Source: Paenibacillus gorillae
GTDB taxonomy: Bacteria; Bacillota; Bacilli; Paenibacillales; Paenibacillaceae
Direction: 5' to 3'
Assembly: GCF_000513275.1 (NCBI RefSeq)
Contig: NZ_CBVJ010000067.1
Span: 1 to 64,000, forward strand
Length of the DNA: 64,000 nucleotides
Part shown: positions 1 through 9,417 of the stretch, piece after piece
Position numbering within the stretch: position 1 is the first letter of the stretch
How the letters are laid out: the number at the start of each line of letters is the position of its first letter
Translations under genes and position numbers: made by a program
The notes under the pieces: generated by a model
What the model was told of the DNA's origin: nothing
The model's input: the letters and a program-made list of their open reading frames with translations, nothing else
Databases searched by the model: none

Positions 1-82
1 TTGCCCGGATTCGTTCCGCCTCCGTTGCCCGGATTCGTTCCGCCTCCGTTGCCCGGATTCGTTCCGCCTCCGTTGCCCGGAT
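1..82. repeat. 24-bp tandem repeat encoding an 8-residue Gly/Asn linker
   Basis: Three near-identical 24-bp units and part of a fourth encode repeats of PGNGGGTN at the C-terminal edge of the phosphoesterase. The array reaches the window edge, so its total length is unknown. It is a flexible spacer, and its DNA-level identity makes it prone to copy-number change. Confidence 0.9.
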
Positions 83-2951
83 CAGTTGCCGTTTGTGCGA
101 TAACTGGGGCAGAGTTATCCTTATCACTTAAAGCTTTAATAACGAATTGATACGATTTCGTTGTATCCAGCCCGGTGAGTGCATATTCGTATGCTGCTTT
201 CCCGCTTTCCGGTTGAATGCGTGCAGACCAGTTCGGGCCCAATTGATCTGAGTTTTCATAAATCCGATAGGCAGTAACATCACGTCCGCCTGATGGAGCG
301 GACCAAGTCAGCGTTGCAGCCCCGTCCTCAATCTTACTCATTTTCGCATCTTGCACCGGATTCGGAGCAGGCTGCGTTTTTTTAATGCTGAATTGATCGT
401 AACGGTCGGTCGTGCCGTTCTCCGTCGTCGTATACACGTCGAATGAAATCTTATCATTCGTAACCGTCACGCCGGTGAACATTTCCTTATTCGGCTGACC
501 GTATTTCTCCGCGAACGGGAATGGTCCCGCCTTTGGCGTATACCGTTTGTCGCCCGCCGCATTGCTTACGAGATACATCGTGCCTTTTGGATTAAGCAGG
601 CTGCCGTCCGCATCGGTCGGTGTATCTTTTTGCGGCACATTGCCGTACATCGGATACGATTTTGTATACGTGTGGTCATGACCGCTCAGAACAACGTCAA
701 TGCCAATCTCATCGAACAGATTCGTCAGCTTATTGCGGAAGAACAGAACATCGCTGTCGTTCGTGTGGTTTGCTACCGAATAAGGCGATTTATGGAACAT
801 GACGATTTTCCACTTCTTATCGCTTTTAGCTGCCTCTGCACGAAGCCACTCTTCTTGCTTCTTATATACAACGTCAACGCCGTTCACTTCATTATATTCC
901 GTATTCATAACCATGAAATGAGCGTCGCCATAGTCGAAGGAGTAGACCGAGCCATCCGGCTTCGCCCCCGTGTACGAAATATTAGGCAGGTCGAAGTGAT
1001 ACCAGAAGTTGTTGTTCAGCTTGCTCTCATGGTTGCCGAGCGCTGGAACAAGCGGCACTTCTGCAAAAATGTTTTTCGGCTTATTCAGAAGCCACATCCA
1101 CTGGTTCTCAATATCCCCGTTATCCACCAAATCGCCGGTAATTGTAATGAAGCGCGAATCCGGAAATTTCGCCAAGCCTTGCTCAAGCGTATGATTCCAA
1201 GTTACATATTCAGCTTCAGTCGTTCCTTGCGGGTCAGTCGTATAGAGGAATGTGAATGCCCCTTCGCTAGGGTCTGCCGTTTTGAACGTGCGAATGTCGC
1301 TCCAATGGCCGGTCTCGCCATCCCCTACCCGGTAGCTGTATTCCGTACCCGGCTTCAAGCCAACCGCCGCCACCTTATGACTGGCATACGTTGTCTTCTT
1401 GCCTGCGCTCTTATCCGCGCTCGACTGGAATACATACACTTCCATCGTATCGCCGGTGAATGACAGCGTGTCATTTGCCGGAAGCGTTCCTCCGGTCACT
1501 TTAGAGGTTTCCGCCAGCTCAAGCTGCGTGCCTGTCACGGCTGGATCTGTGTACCAGGCAAAACCTTGCGTATTGCTCGGATCACCTTTATACGTCAGTG
1601 CAATTGCAGTAGGATGCGGATCAAGCGGCGTACCAGGTGTTGTCGCTTGCGGGTTGCCAATTAGCTGCATATCCCAATAAACGTCGGAGCTGCCTGCGCT
1701 GCGCTGATGAACCTCAGCAGCAAGCACGTTGGTGCCTTCGTGCAGCACAGCCTTCAAAGCTTGCGTTAAGTCTGCCGTCTCCGTAGACGGATCGTTCAGC
1801 GTCGTCGCACTGAGCGTCAAATAATTAGGCTCGCCATCCGGCATATTGAATCTGTACACTTCCGTCCCGTTTGCATAGAGGACAATACCATCGTCTACGC
1901 CGAATTGGCCGACGATTTTCGTAATATCGGACAGGCCTGCACCATCAATAGTCGTCCGGAAATACGAAGTAATATATTTTTTGGAGCTGGATGGACCAAA
2001 GCTGATCAGCTGTTTAATGCCGCCGAACAGCGCAGTCGAAGTGGCGACTGGATAGCCAAGCGGAGCCGAACCGCTTTTCCACGCCGAATCGTCAAAGTCT
2101 GCTGCTCTCCAAGCCGTCCCTTGGTCTGTACCGTTATCAAGGTATTTCCATGCCGCATTTTTGGAAAGCAGCGGTATATCCTTGCCTGGCACCCCTGGCT
2201 GACCCGGAACCTCCGGCTGTTCAGGCACCTCTGGTTGTCCTGGCACTTCCGGATTCCCGCCGCCAGTTTCATCCTTTGGAAGAGCCGTCATCATCATATC
2301 GAAGTAAAGATCAGAGCTCGTCAAGCTTTGATTATGAACTTCAACCGTCAATAGATTGGCACCGTTATGTAAAGCGCCCTTGAGTGCTGTGCTCAAATCC
2401 GGTGAATAAACCTTAGGGTCCGAATAACCGGTTGTAGCAAACGTATTGTAGTCTACATCGCCTGCCGGCAAGCTCACCCGATAGATTTCGGTGCCGTTGA
2501 CATAAAAGATCAAACCGTCATCTACGCCAAAAGTGGTAGGATAGCTGTCAAATTTGCTAACGTCATCAATAGTAATGATTTTGCTGAAATAAGACGTCGG
2601 ATATTTCTTTTTGGCATCAGGCCCGTAGCTAATGATCGTTGCCACCATGCCAAACGGATCGACTCCCACATCATTTGATGCTACGCCGCTTTTCTCCTTG
2701 TAGCCTAGCGGGGCTAATCCCAGCTGCCATGCCGAGAAATCAAAGGACGGATTTTTCATCGCTGTGCTATAATCAATTCCCTCCGCGCTGTAGCTCCAAT
2801 GGGAACCTTTACCCACTAATTCAACAGGAGTTGGACCTGCTTCTCCCGCCGCTTCCGCTTCCCGCGGACTTGCAACCGGAACGATCGCCCCCGCAGCTAT
2901 TAATACCGTCAAAAACAAAACTAACCATTTACTCTTTATCAAACGGTTCAA
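1..2951 (-). CDS. Secreted purple-acid-phosphatase-like metallophosphoesterase, 3' end outside window
   Basis: A predicted exported phosphoesterase of at least 980 residues. The start is a TTG at 2951 preceded by GAGGTGAT, followed by a signal peptide. Two related galactose-binding-like domains (about residues 45-200 and 250-420) are separated by a PEVPGQ-type linker. A purple-acid-phosphatase N-terminal domain (about 430-540) leads into a calcineurin-like catalytic domain (about 560-800) with the metal-ligand series TTDPQG, GDLVDNG, GNHE, FHKSPY and SGHDHT. A fibronectin type III domain (about 862-960) and a Gly/Asn/Pro repeat linker follow. Family knowledge suggests hydrolysis of phosphate monoesters or diesters outside the membrane. 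The linker resembles those placed before SLH anchors in this group, so a cell-surface anchor probably lies beyond the left edge; that part is inference. Confidence 0.87.
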   Translation of the reverse strand, partial: MNRLIKSKWLVLFLTVLIAAGAIVPVASPREAEAAGEAGPTPVELVGKGSHWSYSAEGIDYSTAMKNPSFDFSAWQLGLAPLGYKEKSGVASNDVGVDPFGMVATIISYGPDAKKKYPTSYFSKIITIDDVSKFDSYPTTFGVDDGLIFYVNGTEIYRVSLPAGDVDYNTFATTGYSDPKVYSPDLSTALKGALHNGANLLTVEVHNQSLTSSDLYFDMMMTALPKDETGGGNPEVPGQPEVPEQPEVPGQPGVPGKDIPLLSKNAAWKYLDNGTDQGTAWRAADFDDSAWKSGSAPLGYPVATSTALFGGIKQLISFGPSSSKKYITSYFRTTIDGAGLSDITKIVGQFGVDDGIVLYANGTEVYRFNMPDGEPNYLTLSATTLNDPSTETADLTQALKAVLHEGTNVLAAEVHQRSAGSSDVYWDMQLIGNPQATTPGTPLDPHPTAIALTYKGDPSNTQGFAWYTDPAVTGTQLELAETSKVTGGTLPANDTLSFTGDTMEVYVFQSSADKSAGKKTTYASHKVAAVGLKPGTEYSYRVGDGETGHWSDIRTFKTADPSEGAFTFLYTTDPQGTTEAEYVTWNHTLEQGLAKFPDSRFITITGDLVDNGDIENQWMWLLNKPKNIFAEVPLVPALGNHESKLNNNFWYHFDLPNISYTGAKPDGSVYSFDYGDAHFMVMNTEYNEVNGVDVVYKKQEEWLRAEAAKSDKKWKIVMFHKSPYSVANHTNDSDVLFFRNKLTNLFDEIGIDVVLSGHDHTYTKSYPMYGNVPQKDTPTDADGSLLNPKGTMYLVSNAAGDKRYTPKAGPFPFAEKYGQPNKEMFTGVTVTNDKISFDVYTTTENGTTDRYDQFSIKKTQPAPNPVQDAKMSKIEDGAATLTWSAPSGGRDVTAYRIYENSDQLGPNWSARIQPESGKAAYEYALTGLDTTKSYQFVIKALSDKDNSAPVIAQTATDPGNGGGTNPGNGGGTNPGNGGGTNPG

Positions 2952-3686
2952 ACCTATCACCTCATCGTTAGAATTCACTGCTTCATCCTATCAATGGAGT
3001 GTTATGCGCACGTTACCGTTCTTTTAATAGATTATTAAGTTAGCCATTTCAATACAGATTAACTAAACCGCGTAAAAACAGGCTAAATCATACGTATTTC
3101 AACAAAAGCTCATTTAATCGTTTCTATTGTTTGTATGCTCTCCCTGCTTCGTAGAGCTTTAGCATATGGGGCATCGTAATAGCAGCAGCTGCATAAATCG
3201 GATAAAAGTGCTGAATTGCAGCAAAATCTGGACTAAGCTGTTTTACGTAACTTGAGTAACTTGTGTAGTGTGGTCCTGTTTGGTGTTGCATGAATGTTTA
3301 AGACCCCGCAAGGGTCTTAAACCATTAAAAGACGGCACTTTCTGGACTGTTAAGGGCCCCGCGAGGTCTTATCCAAACAAAAAAGTATCTTCTCGGCGCT
3401 TTTCTTGCCAGTTATGGGGCAGTTAAGAACCTGCGAGGGCCTTAAACCGTGTGAAGAAGGTACGTTCTAGCCTGTTAAGACCCTGACAGGGTCTTATGCA
3501 AACAAAAAAGCACCTCCTCAGTGCTTTTCTTGTATGCATTCAAGCAACCTCATCCTATCATATCGCTTCAAACCTCGAATCCGTGACGGACTGCGGATAC
3601 CGCCGCCTATTTATTTGGCATGCTCACGCAAGCCTTTCACACCTTGCAATACTGCTGCGGCTAACTCATTCATTACGCCTGCGCGA
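2952..3686. other. Long intergenic region, non-coding
   Basis: About 735 bases without a convincing gene. The part next to the phosphoesterase start (2952-3060) should hold its promoter, but I could not pick -35/-10 boxes with confidence. 3061-3297 shows nothing recognisable. 3298-3547 is the paired-palindrome repeat block listed separately. Open frames at 3496-3767 are shadows of the repeat and of the permease tail. Confidence 0.6.
3298..3547. repeat. Two 125-bp tandem units, each with two 21-23 bp palindromes (locus 1)
   Basis: Palindromes of the type TTAAGACC-n-GGTCTTAA start at 3298, 3350, 3423 and 3475, so the spacings are 52, 73 and 52. The first has perfect 9-bp arms (TTAAGACCC / GGGTCTTAA). 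Each 125-bp unit also carries a copy of CAAACAAAAAAG followed by a short hairpin ending in GCTTTTCTTG. The same architecture recurs at 23550-23750. The pattern resembles a REP/BIME-type dispersed palindromic element, or a structured RNA. No transposase is nearby. Confidence 0.85.
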
Positions 3687-5560
3687 TCAGGTAATCGCCA
3701 TCTTTACCTGCCTGATGTAGAAGAAGCGGACGATAAAGAAATAGATCACTTGAACGATAAAGAATAGACCGAGAACGAGTATGGATTCCTTAAGCAGCGA
3801 ATATTGAAACATGTTGGACAGTGTAGTAAGCGCTACAGCCCCATGCGCCAGAGCAACAACAATTGGCGCAAAGAAAAGCAATATGATTTGCCGGTTCAAT
3901 ATTTTTGTAACCTCTTTTTCACTAAGCCCCATCTTGGAAACGGATTTGAACTTCCGTCTGTCATCATCCAAATCGCTGTACAGCCGGAAATAGAGAAAGC
4001 TGCCTGCAGAGACGAAAAACACGATGCCGATAAATAAACCGAGGAACAATATAGGACCAAATAGCTGATCTAGAACAAAGTTTTGGTGTTCCAGGGCAAG
4101 GAACTCGTAGCTGTCCGAATAAGGAAAGCTATTAGAAAGCTTTTCTCCTGCTGCTATGGATTGCTTTTGCCCAAGCGCCCCATGCCAAGCATAGTAGTGT
4201 TTCTCTTGCACAGGCGCTCCCAGTTTTGCATATTGATCATCTGATACGACGAAATAGCCGTTCATACCGTGCACCGCTGACGACACAACCGCTTGATTGG
4301 CCTCAATGACAACATCGGGCTGCAAGGCTACAGGCTGGTTAAGCATGGATTGACCCGTTCGTGATAATCCAAAATCAACAACTGCCGCCTTTCCACCGGA
4401 GAGCTTAATCCCCTTCATCTCCATCAGTTTCGTCATCCGGTTGTAGTCTGATAGCTGAACGACTGCAATCGTTTTATCGCTATTGTAAGCCTTGTAGTAA
4501 CCAAGTTTAAGAGAAGCTTTCTCGGTTGCAACATTCGCTTCTTTAAGCGAGCGGTTTGCTCAATATGGTTTTGTTCATTGCTGTAACCATTTGTGGTCGT
4601 GTAGGTAAATAAATAAGGATTATCCTTGACGTTGTGGCCGCCAATCATCGATTGGAATCCGTATAGCGAGCCTATAGAGCAAAACGAAACGGTAGAAATA
4701 ATAGCAACCAGAAAAAAGGAACGTGCATTGTCCTTCATGCGATAGGCAAGATCGGAAAAAAGCAGCATATTTGTTTTCAGCCAAAAAATCGATTCCATGC
4801 TTTTCAGCTTCCGGATCGTATAGACGCTAAGCTGTGTGAATAACAGGTAGGTGCCGATACATACCATAATAACAACTGGAACAAGTAAAAATAGTGCTTC
4901 TAAGCCTTCGGCTCGCAAGCTAAGAAAGTAACTCGTTCCCAGCAGAATCGGCACTAGGAGAGTAAGAAGTACGGAGGACTTAGGCTCGCTTTTCGCTTGC
5001 TTATCCCCGTTTAATAACGTAATCAGCTTCCCGCTCTGAAGTACGGCTGAAATAAAAAAGGAGATCAAGATAAACAGCAGCAAAAAGGACAGCAGTGTCA
5101 GAACAATCGCTTTAGATGGAAAGTAGAAAGATAATTTTTCATTGACTGCAAGAAAGTTTTCTCCTGCAAGCAATATAACCTTGGCAAACACGAGCCCCAG
5201 AGCAATGCCGCCTATTGTAGCGGACAATCCGATTATCATATTTTCTAAAAAAATCATCAGACGAAGCTGTACAGTAGTCATGCCCTGCATCATTATTAGC
5301 CCAAATTCTCTTTTTCGCGATTGCAGAAATGCACTCATCGAGTAAAGAACGAAAAAGAAGGAGAACACATAAATAATCCATTTGGATACAGACAGGGCGA
5401 GTGTCACACTGCTATTATCTACCCCGCTAAGTTCCGGATGGTATGCAAATATTGAAAAGGTAAAGAAAGCCATGACCGTAAACAGACTGCTAAGAAAATA
5501 TCCCGCATAGAGCCTTTTATTCCGGGTGACGTTACGGAACGCGAATTGACGAAACGTCAT
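3687..5560 (-). pseudogene. BceB/YxdM-type ABC permease with one internal frameshift
   Basis: Two overlapping frames (4433-5560 and 3687-4436) together make one FtsX-like permease of about 624 residues, the usual length for YxdM/BceB proteins. These form the membrane part of peptide-sensing and detoxification modules. The N-terminal frame opens with MTFRQFAFRNV and contains the first membrane segments. It then shifts near 4545-4560, where one missing base separates residues reading HIEQTARLK from EANVATEKASLK. The second frame carries the rest of the extracellular domain and the last membrane helices. The start overlaps the 3' end of the ATPase fragment. Either the gene is inactivated or the base was lost in sequencing. 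The neighbouring deletion in the same operon favours genuine decay. Confidence 0.85.
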
Positions 5561-6050
5561 TGTGATGTCCCCCTAGCAGCGAGAGTGTATCGATAATTTT
5601 CTGGAAAAAGGCTTGGCGATTGTCCCCCCGATGTATTTCCGTATAGAACCTGCCGTCTTTAATAAAAACAACACGGTTGCAATAGCTGGCAGCCACTGCA
5701 TCATGTGTAACCAGCATCATCGTCGCTTTCTGCTCCTGATTAATTCGCTCCAGCAATTCCATGACATCCTTCGCTGATTTGGAGTCAAGATTGCCGGTTG
5801 GCTCATCGGCAAGAAGCAGCTTGGGGGAGTGAATCATCGCTCTGGCAACAGCGGCACGCTGAGCCTGTCCTCCGGAAATTTCATACAGCCGTTTGCTCAT
5901 AATCTCTGTAATCCCCAGCTTTTCTGCTATCGTTTTGACCTTTTGCTTCATTTCGCTAACCTTGTTTCCGTCCAGCGTTAACGGCAGCACGATATTTTCC
6001 TCAACCGTAAGGGTTTGGAGCAGGTTAAAATCTTGGAATACAAATCCAGG
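5532..6050 (-). pseudogene. BceA/YxdL-type ABC ATPase, N-terminal third deleted
   Basis: The recognisable sequence begins abruptly at the Q-loop (GFVFQDFNLL) and continues through the signature ISGGQAQRAAVARA, Walker B LLLADEPTGNLDS and the H-loop LVTHD to an ordinary C-terminus. The Walker A segment, about 85 residues in this family, is absent. Upstream of about 6050 the DNA is kinase coding sequence in another frame, so the gene has lost its start, ribosome binding site and nucleotide-binding loop. Without Walker A it should not hydrolyse ATP. Its 3' end overlaps the permease start by 29 bases, the normal arrangement in such operons. An open frame starting at 6146 runs through it, but its first 30 residues are out-of-frame kinase DNA. 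Confidence 0.85.
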
Positions 6051-6795
6051 AAACCACAACTTTTTTCCCTTCCTCATCTGTGCCGGCTGAATATTTAATA
6101 GCATTGATAACGAGCTGAGACAGCATGAAAAACAGCCATTTCTCATCCGTTTCGACCGTTATCTCAGACGTATAGCCTTGAACCTCAGGGTATATCCGGT
6201 TGCGGATAAATAGCCGTTTGTTATCGTGAATAACGGCGCTCACAATTTGTGACAGCACGACGGGTTTGACATGAAAATCCTGTTCAAAGGCGCGAAGCCG
6301 GGACATATAAAGAACCGTGTTCAAGCCTAAGCGCATTCTCTCCAGTTCCTCTCGTATGCTGGCAAACTCAGGCTCGTCCATATGTTGAACCGTGAGATCA
6401 ATGACCGACAGCGGCGTTTTCATCTGATGCACCCATTGGTCCATGAAGGTCAGATGCTCCTCCTGCTGTTTTTTCAACGTATAAAGCTGCTGCTCATACT
6501 GGCGGTACTGGCTATGCAGCAGCTTCTGAAGCGCCTCGGAGACGGGAGCATGCTCGCGCTGTTGAATGGAAGCATCAAAAGATTCGAGAGGCTGGCTAAG
6601 GCGTAGGTAATAATGCTTCCGGCTGAAAAACTGGTACACCAGATATCCGGTTAATATAAAGAAAGCAATAAATACAGAATATAGAACGGTCAACAGATCA
6701 CGATAGCCGTCCAGCCAATAAATCGAAACGATGAAGCCTAATTGCACAAACTGGACGACAAGAAGTAAAGCGTGCTCTCTTAGAAAGAGTTTCAC
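6025..6795 (-). pseudogene. BceS-type sensor histidine kinase, C-terminus deleted
   Basis: The gene starts at GTG 6795, overlapping the response-regulator stop. Two membrane helices near the N-terminus (about residues 9-27 and 36-54) with almost no outer loop are typical of intramembrane-sensing kinases. The phosphoacceptor motif WVHQMKTPLSV is present. Homology continues through the N-box (LVINAIKYSAG) and ends about residue 248. The last residues, reading VSWICIPRF, are translated from the ABC ATPase gene in a different frame. Intact BceS-like kinases have some 330 residues, so the ATP lid and G boxes are missing and the protein should not autophosphorylate. Inference: one deletion of roughly 0.5-0.6 kb removed the kinase tail and the ATPase head. 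Confidence 0.85.
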
Positions 6796-7499
6796 TCGCA
6801 GCTCTCCTTCATCCAGGTAACGTTTAGCCGGTAACCCATCCCTCTAACCGTCACTAAAGCATCCTCAATGCCTAGCTCCTGAAACTTTTTCCTGACGCGG
6901 GTAATATTTACGTTGATCGTATTTTCATCGACATACGTTTGATCATCCCACAGCTTCTCTAGCAGAGCCTCCCGGCTGGCCACCCGCGGATAGCGCTCGA
7001 TCAGACTTTCGACAATGTCGGATTCTTTTTTCGTAAGCAGTATGACAGTATCCCCAAGCTTCAGCTCCTGTCTTTCGGGATAAAGAATAAGCCCCTCCTG
7101 CTCAAGAACCCGCTCGCTGTTTCTAGCTGCATACTCCCCGTATGCCCGCCGAAGCTGGCTTTGAATTTTGGCTAACACAATTCCGGCGTGAAACGGCTTC
7201 GTAATATAATCATCTCCCCCATTCTCAAGCGCCATAATCTGGTCCATTTCACCGTCACGAGCGGATATGAACAACACCGGGCATATCGAGGCGTTACGAA
7301 TTTGCCTGCACCAGTAGTAGCCGTCATAGCTAGGCAAATTCACGTCCAGAAGTACTAAATCCGGCTTCGCTTCATGGAACTCCTCTAACACATGCTGAAA
7401 ATCATGGACTCGTATTCCCTCATAGCCGTACTTCTTTATTGTAGACAGCAGAAGCTCCGCGATTTTCGGATCATCTTCTACGACCATTATTTTATGCAT
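6792..7499 (-). CDS. OmpR-family response regulator (BceR/YxdJ type)
   Basis: A complete 235-residue response regulator. The start at 7499 follows AAGGAGAG; a longer upstream frame has no ribosome binding site. The receiver domain (about 1-115) shows VVEDDPKIAELL, the phosphoacceptor in LVLLDVNLPSYDG, and the conserved Lys in DDYITKPF. The C-terminal winged helix (about 130-232) ends in TVRGMGYRLNV. Normally it would be phosphorylated by the adjacent kinase and switch on the adjacent ABC transporter in response to peptide antibiotics. The kinase and transporter here are damaged, so it is an orphan unless another kinase drives it. Confidence 0.93.
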   Translation of the reverse strand: MHKIMVVEDDPKIAELLLSTIKKYGYEGIRVHDFQHVLEEFHEAKPDLVLLDVNLPSYDGYYWCRQIRNASICPVLFISARDGEMDQIMALENGGDDYITKPFHAGIVLAKIQSQLRRAYGEYAARNSERVLEQEGLILYPERQELKLGDTVILLTKKESDIVESLIERYPRVASREALLEKLWDDQTYVDENTINVNITRVRKKFQELGIEDALVTVRGMGYRLNVTWMKESCE

Positions 7500-7586
7500 G
7501 TCATACTCTCTCCTTTGATCAATAACCCTTCCTTTAAACGCTACTTCGACAAAAACGATGGATATCCTGTTATTCTCTGCACACAG

Positions 7587-7617
7587 CAAAAAAACGCTTG
7601 GCTGATCCAAGCGCTTT
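7587..7617 (-). terminator. Rho-independent terminator after the SDR gene
   Basis: On the minus strand, GCGCTTGG and CCAAGCG form a hairpin followed by a run of seven T. It lies just beyond the stop of the dehydrogenase at 7625. Confidence 0.85.
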
Positions 7618-7624
7618 GCAGCAT

Positions 7625-8524
7625 TCAAGTGACGATCGAGCCTCCATTTACGAAAATGATTTGCCCCGATACATAAGAGGAATCGTCGGAGGCCAGCCAT
7701 ACATAGGCGGGAGCGAGCTCAAACGGCTGGCCTGGCCGCCTCATCGGCACTTCCGTTCCGAAGGTCCTTGTCTCCTCCGCCGTAAAAGCGGACGGAATGA
7801 GCGGCGTCCAAATTGGCCCCGGCGCTACCGCGTTGACCCGGATACCGCTTGCGGAAAGCGACAGAGACAGGGAACGGGTAAACGATACGATAGCCCCTTT
7901 GGTCGCCGTATAATCAATCATATTCGCCATTCCGGAATAAGCGGTATCCGACGAGGTATTGACGATCGTGCTTCCGGCCGGCAGATGGGGCAAGGCGGCT
8001 TTTACCATGGAGAAAAAAGAAATAATGTTCGTCTGAAACGTATTCATCAGCTGTTCCTGCGTAATATTCATAATGCTAGGCTGGTGAAACTGTACGCCAT
8101 GATTGTTGACGAGAATGTTAAGCCGTCCAAAATACTTGATCGTCGCTGCCACAACGCTGCTGCATGCCTCTTCCTGCCTCAAATCAGCAGCGATGACTAT
8201 ACAGCGCCGTCCCAGCTTCTCGATCAATTGCTTCGTTTCCGCCGCATCCTGATGCTCATCGAGATAAGCAATAACGAGATCTGCACCTTCCTTGGCAAAT
8301 GCAATGGCGACAGCTCTGCCTATCCCGCTGTCCCCGCCGCTTACGATTGCCACCTTATCCTTCAGCTTACCGCTTCCAATATAGACCGGATTATCCGATA
8401 TTGGACGGGGATTCATGACATACTCATAGCCGGGATGTCTATTCTGATGCTGCGGCGGAAACACGACCGGAACATCCGTGCAGCGCCGCTCCCAGCCGAT
8501 ATAGGGATAGACAGGAAAAGGCAT
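7625..8524 (-). CDS. Short-chain dehydrogenase/reductase, stress-type
   Basis: A 299-residue classical SDR with an extended N-terminus of about 50 residues, as in the Bacillus general-stress group (YdaD, YhdF, YhxC). The NAD(P)-binding glycine motif is SGGDSGIGRA, the NNHG strand follows, and the catalytic Tyr-Lys pair is in YTATKG with an upstream Ser (NTSSDT). The start at 8524 is preceded by GAGAGGAG at good spacing. It appears to be transcribed alone, with its own terminator. The substrate cannot be read from the sequence; aldehyde or sugar-alcohol oxidoreduction during osmotic or oxidative stress is the usual suggestion. Confidence 0.87.
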   Translation of the reverse strand: MPFPVYPYIGWERRCTDVPVVFPPQHQNRHPGYEYVMNPRPISDNPVYIGSGKLKDKVAIVSGGDSGIGRAVAIAFAKEGADLVIAYLDEHQDAAETKQLIEKLGRRCIVIAADLRQEEACSSVVAATIKYFGRLNILVNNHGVQFHQPSIMNITQEQLMNTFQTNIISFFSMVKAALPHLPAGSTIVNTSSDTAYSGMANMIDYTATKGAIVSFTRSLSLSLSASGIRVNAVAPGPIWTPLIPSAFTAEETRTFGTEVPMRRPGQPFELAPAYVWLASDDSSYVSGQIIFVNGGSIVT

Positions 8525-8615
8525 AATTCCATACTCCTCTCTAACTTCACCTTCTGATCTATTGTATGGGTATGCCTGGTTTTAATGCGGATAACTGCGT
8601 CCTATGTGTATGATT

Positions 8616-9272
8616 TTAAGGCTTAGCGTAACCCATTACTTTTCCTAAAATATTTAGTTCAGGGAGTGTTCCAAAAATTCTGCTGTCGAAACTCCTTGAC
8701 CAATTATCGCCAATTACATAAATAGCATGATCAGGAATTAGAGTTGCTTTTAGATTGAAATCAAACGTACTTTTAAATGTATGTAAGCAGTCTTTTTCGC
8801 ATTTACTTCCGGGAGCCTTTTTTATCATTTTTAAAAATTCCTTCTTATGTAAACCTCCAGTGAGTGATTTCCCATAGAAAGTTTTCAATTTCTCGTTATT
8901 AATATAGATCTGCCCTTTCTTTATACGCAATTTTTCGTTAGGAAGAGCAATAATTCGAGCTATATTGTTTTGAAGGTTATCGGATTTATAATCAGCTGGC
9001 ATCTCAAAATAGATCACATCACCTCTCTTTACATCATGTGTTTGATAATAGTTTGGATCTATGACAAGGTCTCCATTATCGAATGATAAATATTCTGTTT
9101 TAGACAATTGCATCGAGTCAGACTCATTAGTAATTAAATACATCCCTTCTTTAAGCTCGGTGTATGATGGATATTCAAATTCAACTTTTTCCTGTTCTTT
9201 CTGACAGCCTGCAATGATTACACTTAGAATAAGAATAATAACAAGAGATCTGCTATATAAAAATATCTTCAC
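8616..9272 (-). CDS. Signal-peptidase-I-like lipoprotein, catalytic Lys absent
   Basis: A 218-residue protein starting at GTG 9272 behind a strong AGGAGGAAG site; the longer frame from 9344 lacks one. The N-terminus is a lipoprotein signal with lipobox IIAGC. The body matches the S26 peptidase core: KRGDVIYFEMP, the strand that normally reads VKRVIGLPGD, and VIGDNWSRSFDSRIFG near the C-terminus. In this protein the strand reads IARIIALPNE, so the general-base Lys is an Ala. A Ser in ESDSMQL could correspond to the nucleophile. A lipid-anchored S26 fold without its Lys is probably not an active leader peptidase. The gene is clearly AT-richer than its neighbours, suggesting separate acquisition. 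Confidence 0.8.
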   Translation of the reverse strand: MKIFLYSRSLVIILILSVIIAGCQKEQEKVEFEYPSYTELKEGMYLITNESDSMQLSKTEYLSFDNGDLVIDPNYYQTHDVKRGDVIYFEMPADYKSDNLQNNIARIIALPNEKLRIKKGQIYINNEKLKTFYGKSLTGGLHKKEFLKMIKKAPGSKCEKDCLHTFKSTFDFNLKATLIPDHAIYVIGDNWSRSFDSRIFGTLPELNILGKVMGYAKP

Positions 9273-9417
9273 TATGCTTCCTCCTAACCTAAGATGAAAA
9301 AGATAGAGCGGATAACCAATCCGTTTTATGGTAATATATACCACACTATCGCGATTCAGATTTGTTTCAATGGTTCATAAGTCCTTATTACTCGACACTA
9401 TTTATAACTATCAGCAT

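Noticed and set aside
2952-3060. Pho box upstream of the phosphoesterase
   Set aside because: Weak TAACG/TAACA hexamers at 11-base spacing are seen, but they do not match the TTAACA repeats well enough to claim.
3298-3547. CRISPR-like array
   Set aside because: The repeats are palindromes in pairs with alternating 52 and 73 base spacing, diverged between copies, and the spacers are themselves repeated. No cas genes are present.
6051-6146. Start of the ABC ATPase at ATG 6146
   Set aside because: Residues before the Q-loop are kinase coding sequence read out of frame, so this is not a native N-terminus.
7500-7700. N-terminal extension of the response regulator to 7700
   Set aside because: The extension crosses the SDR terminator and lacks a ribosome binding site, while ATG 7499 has AAGGAGAG.
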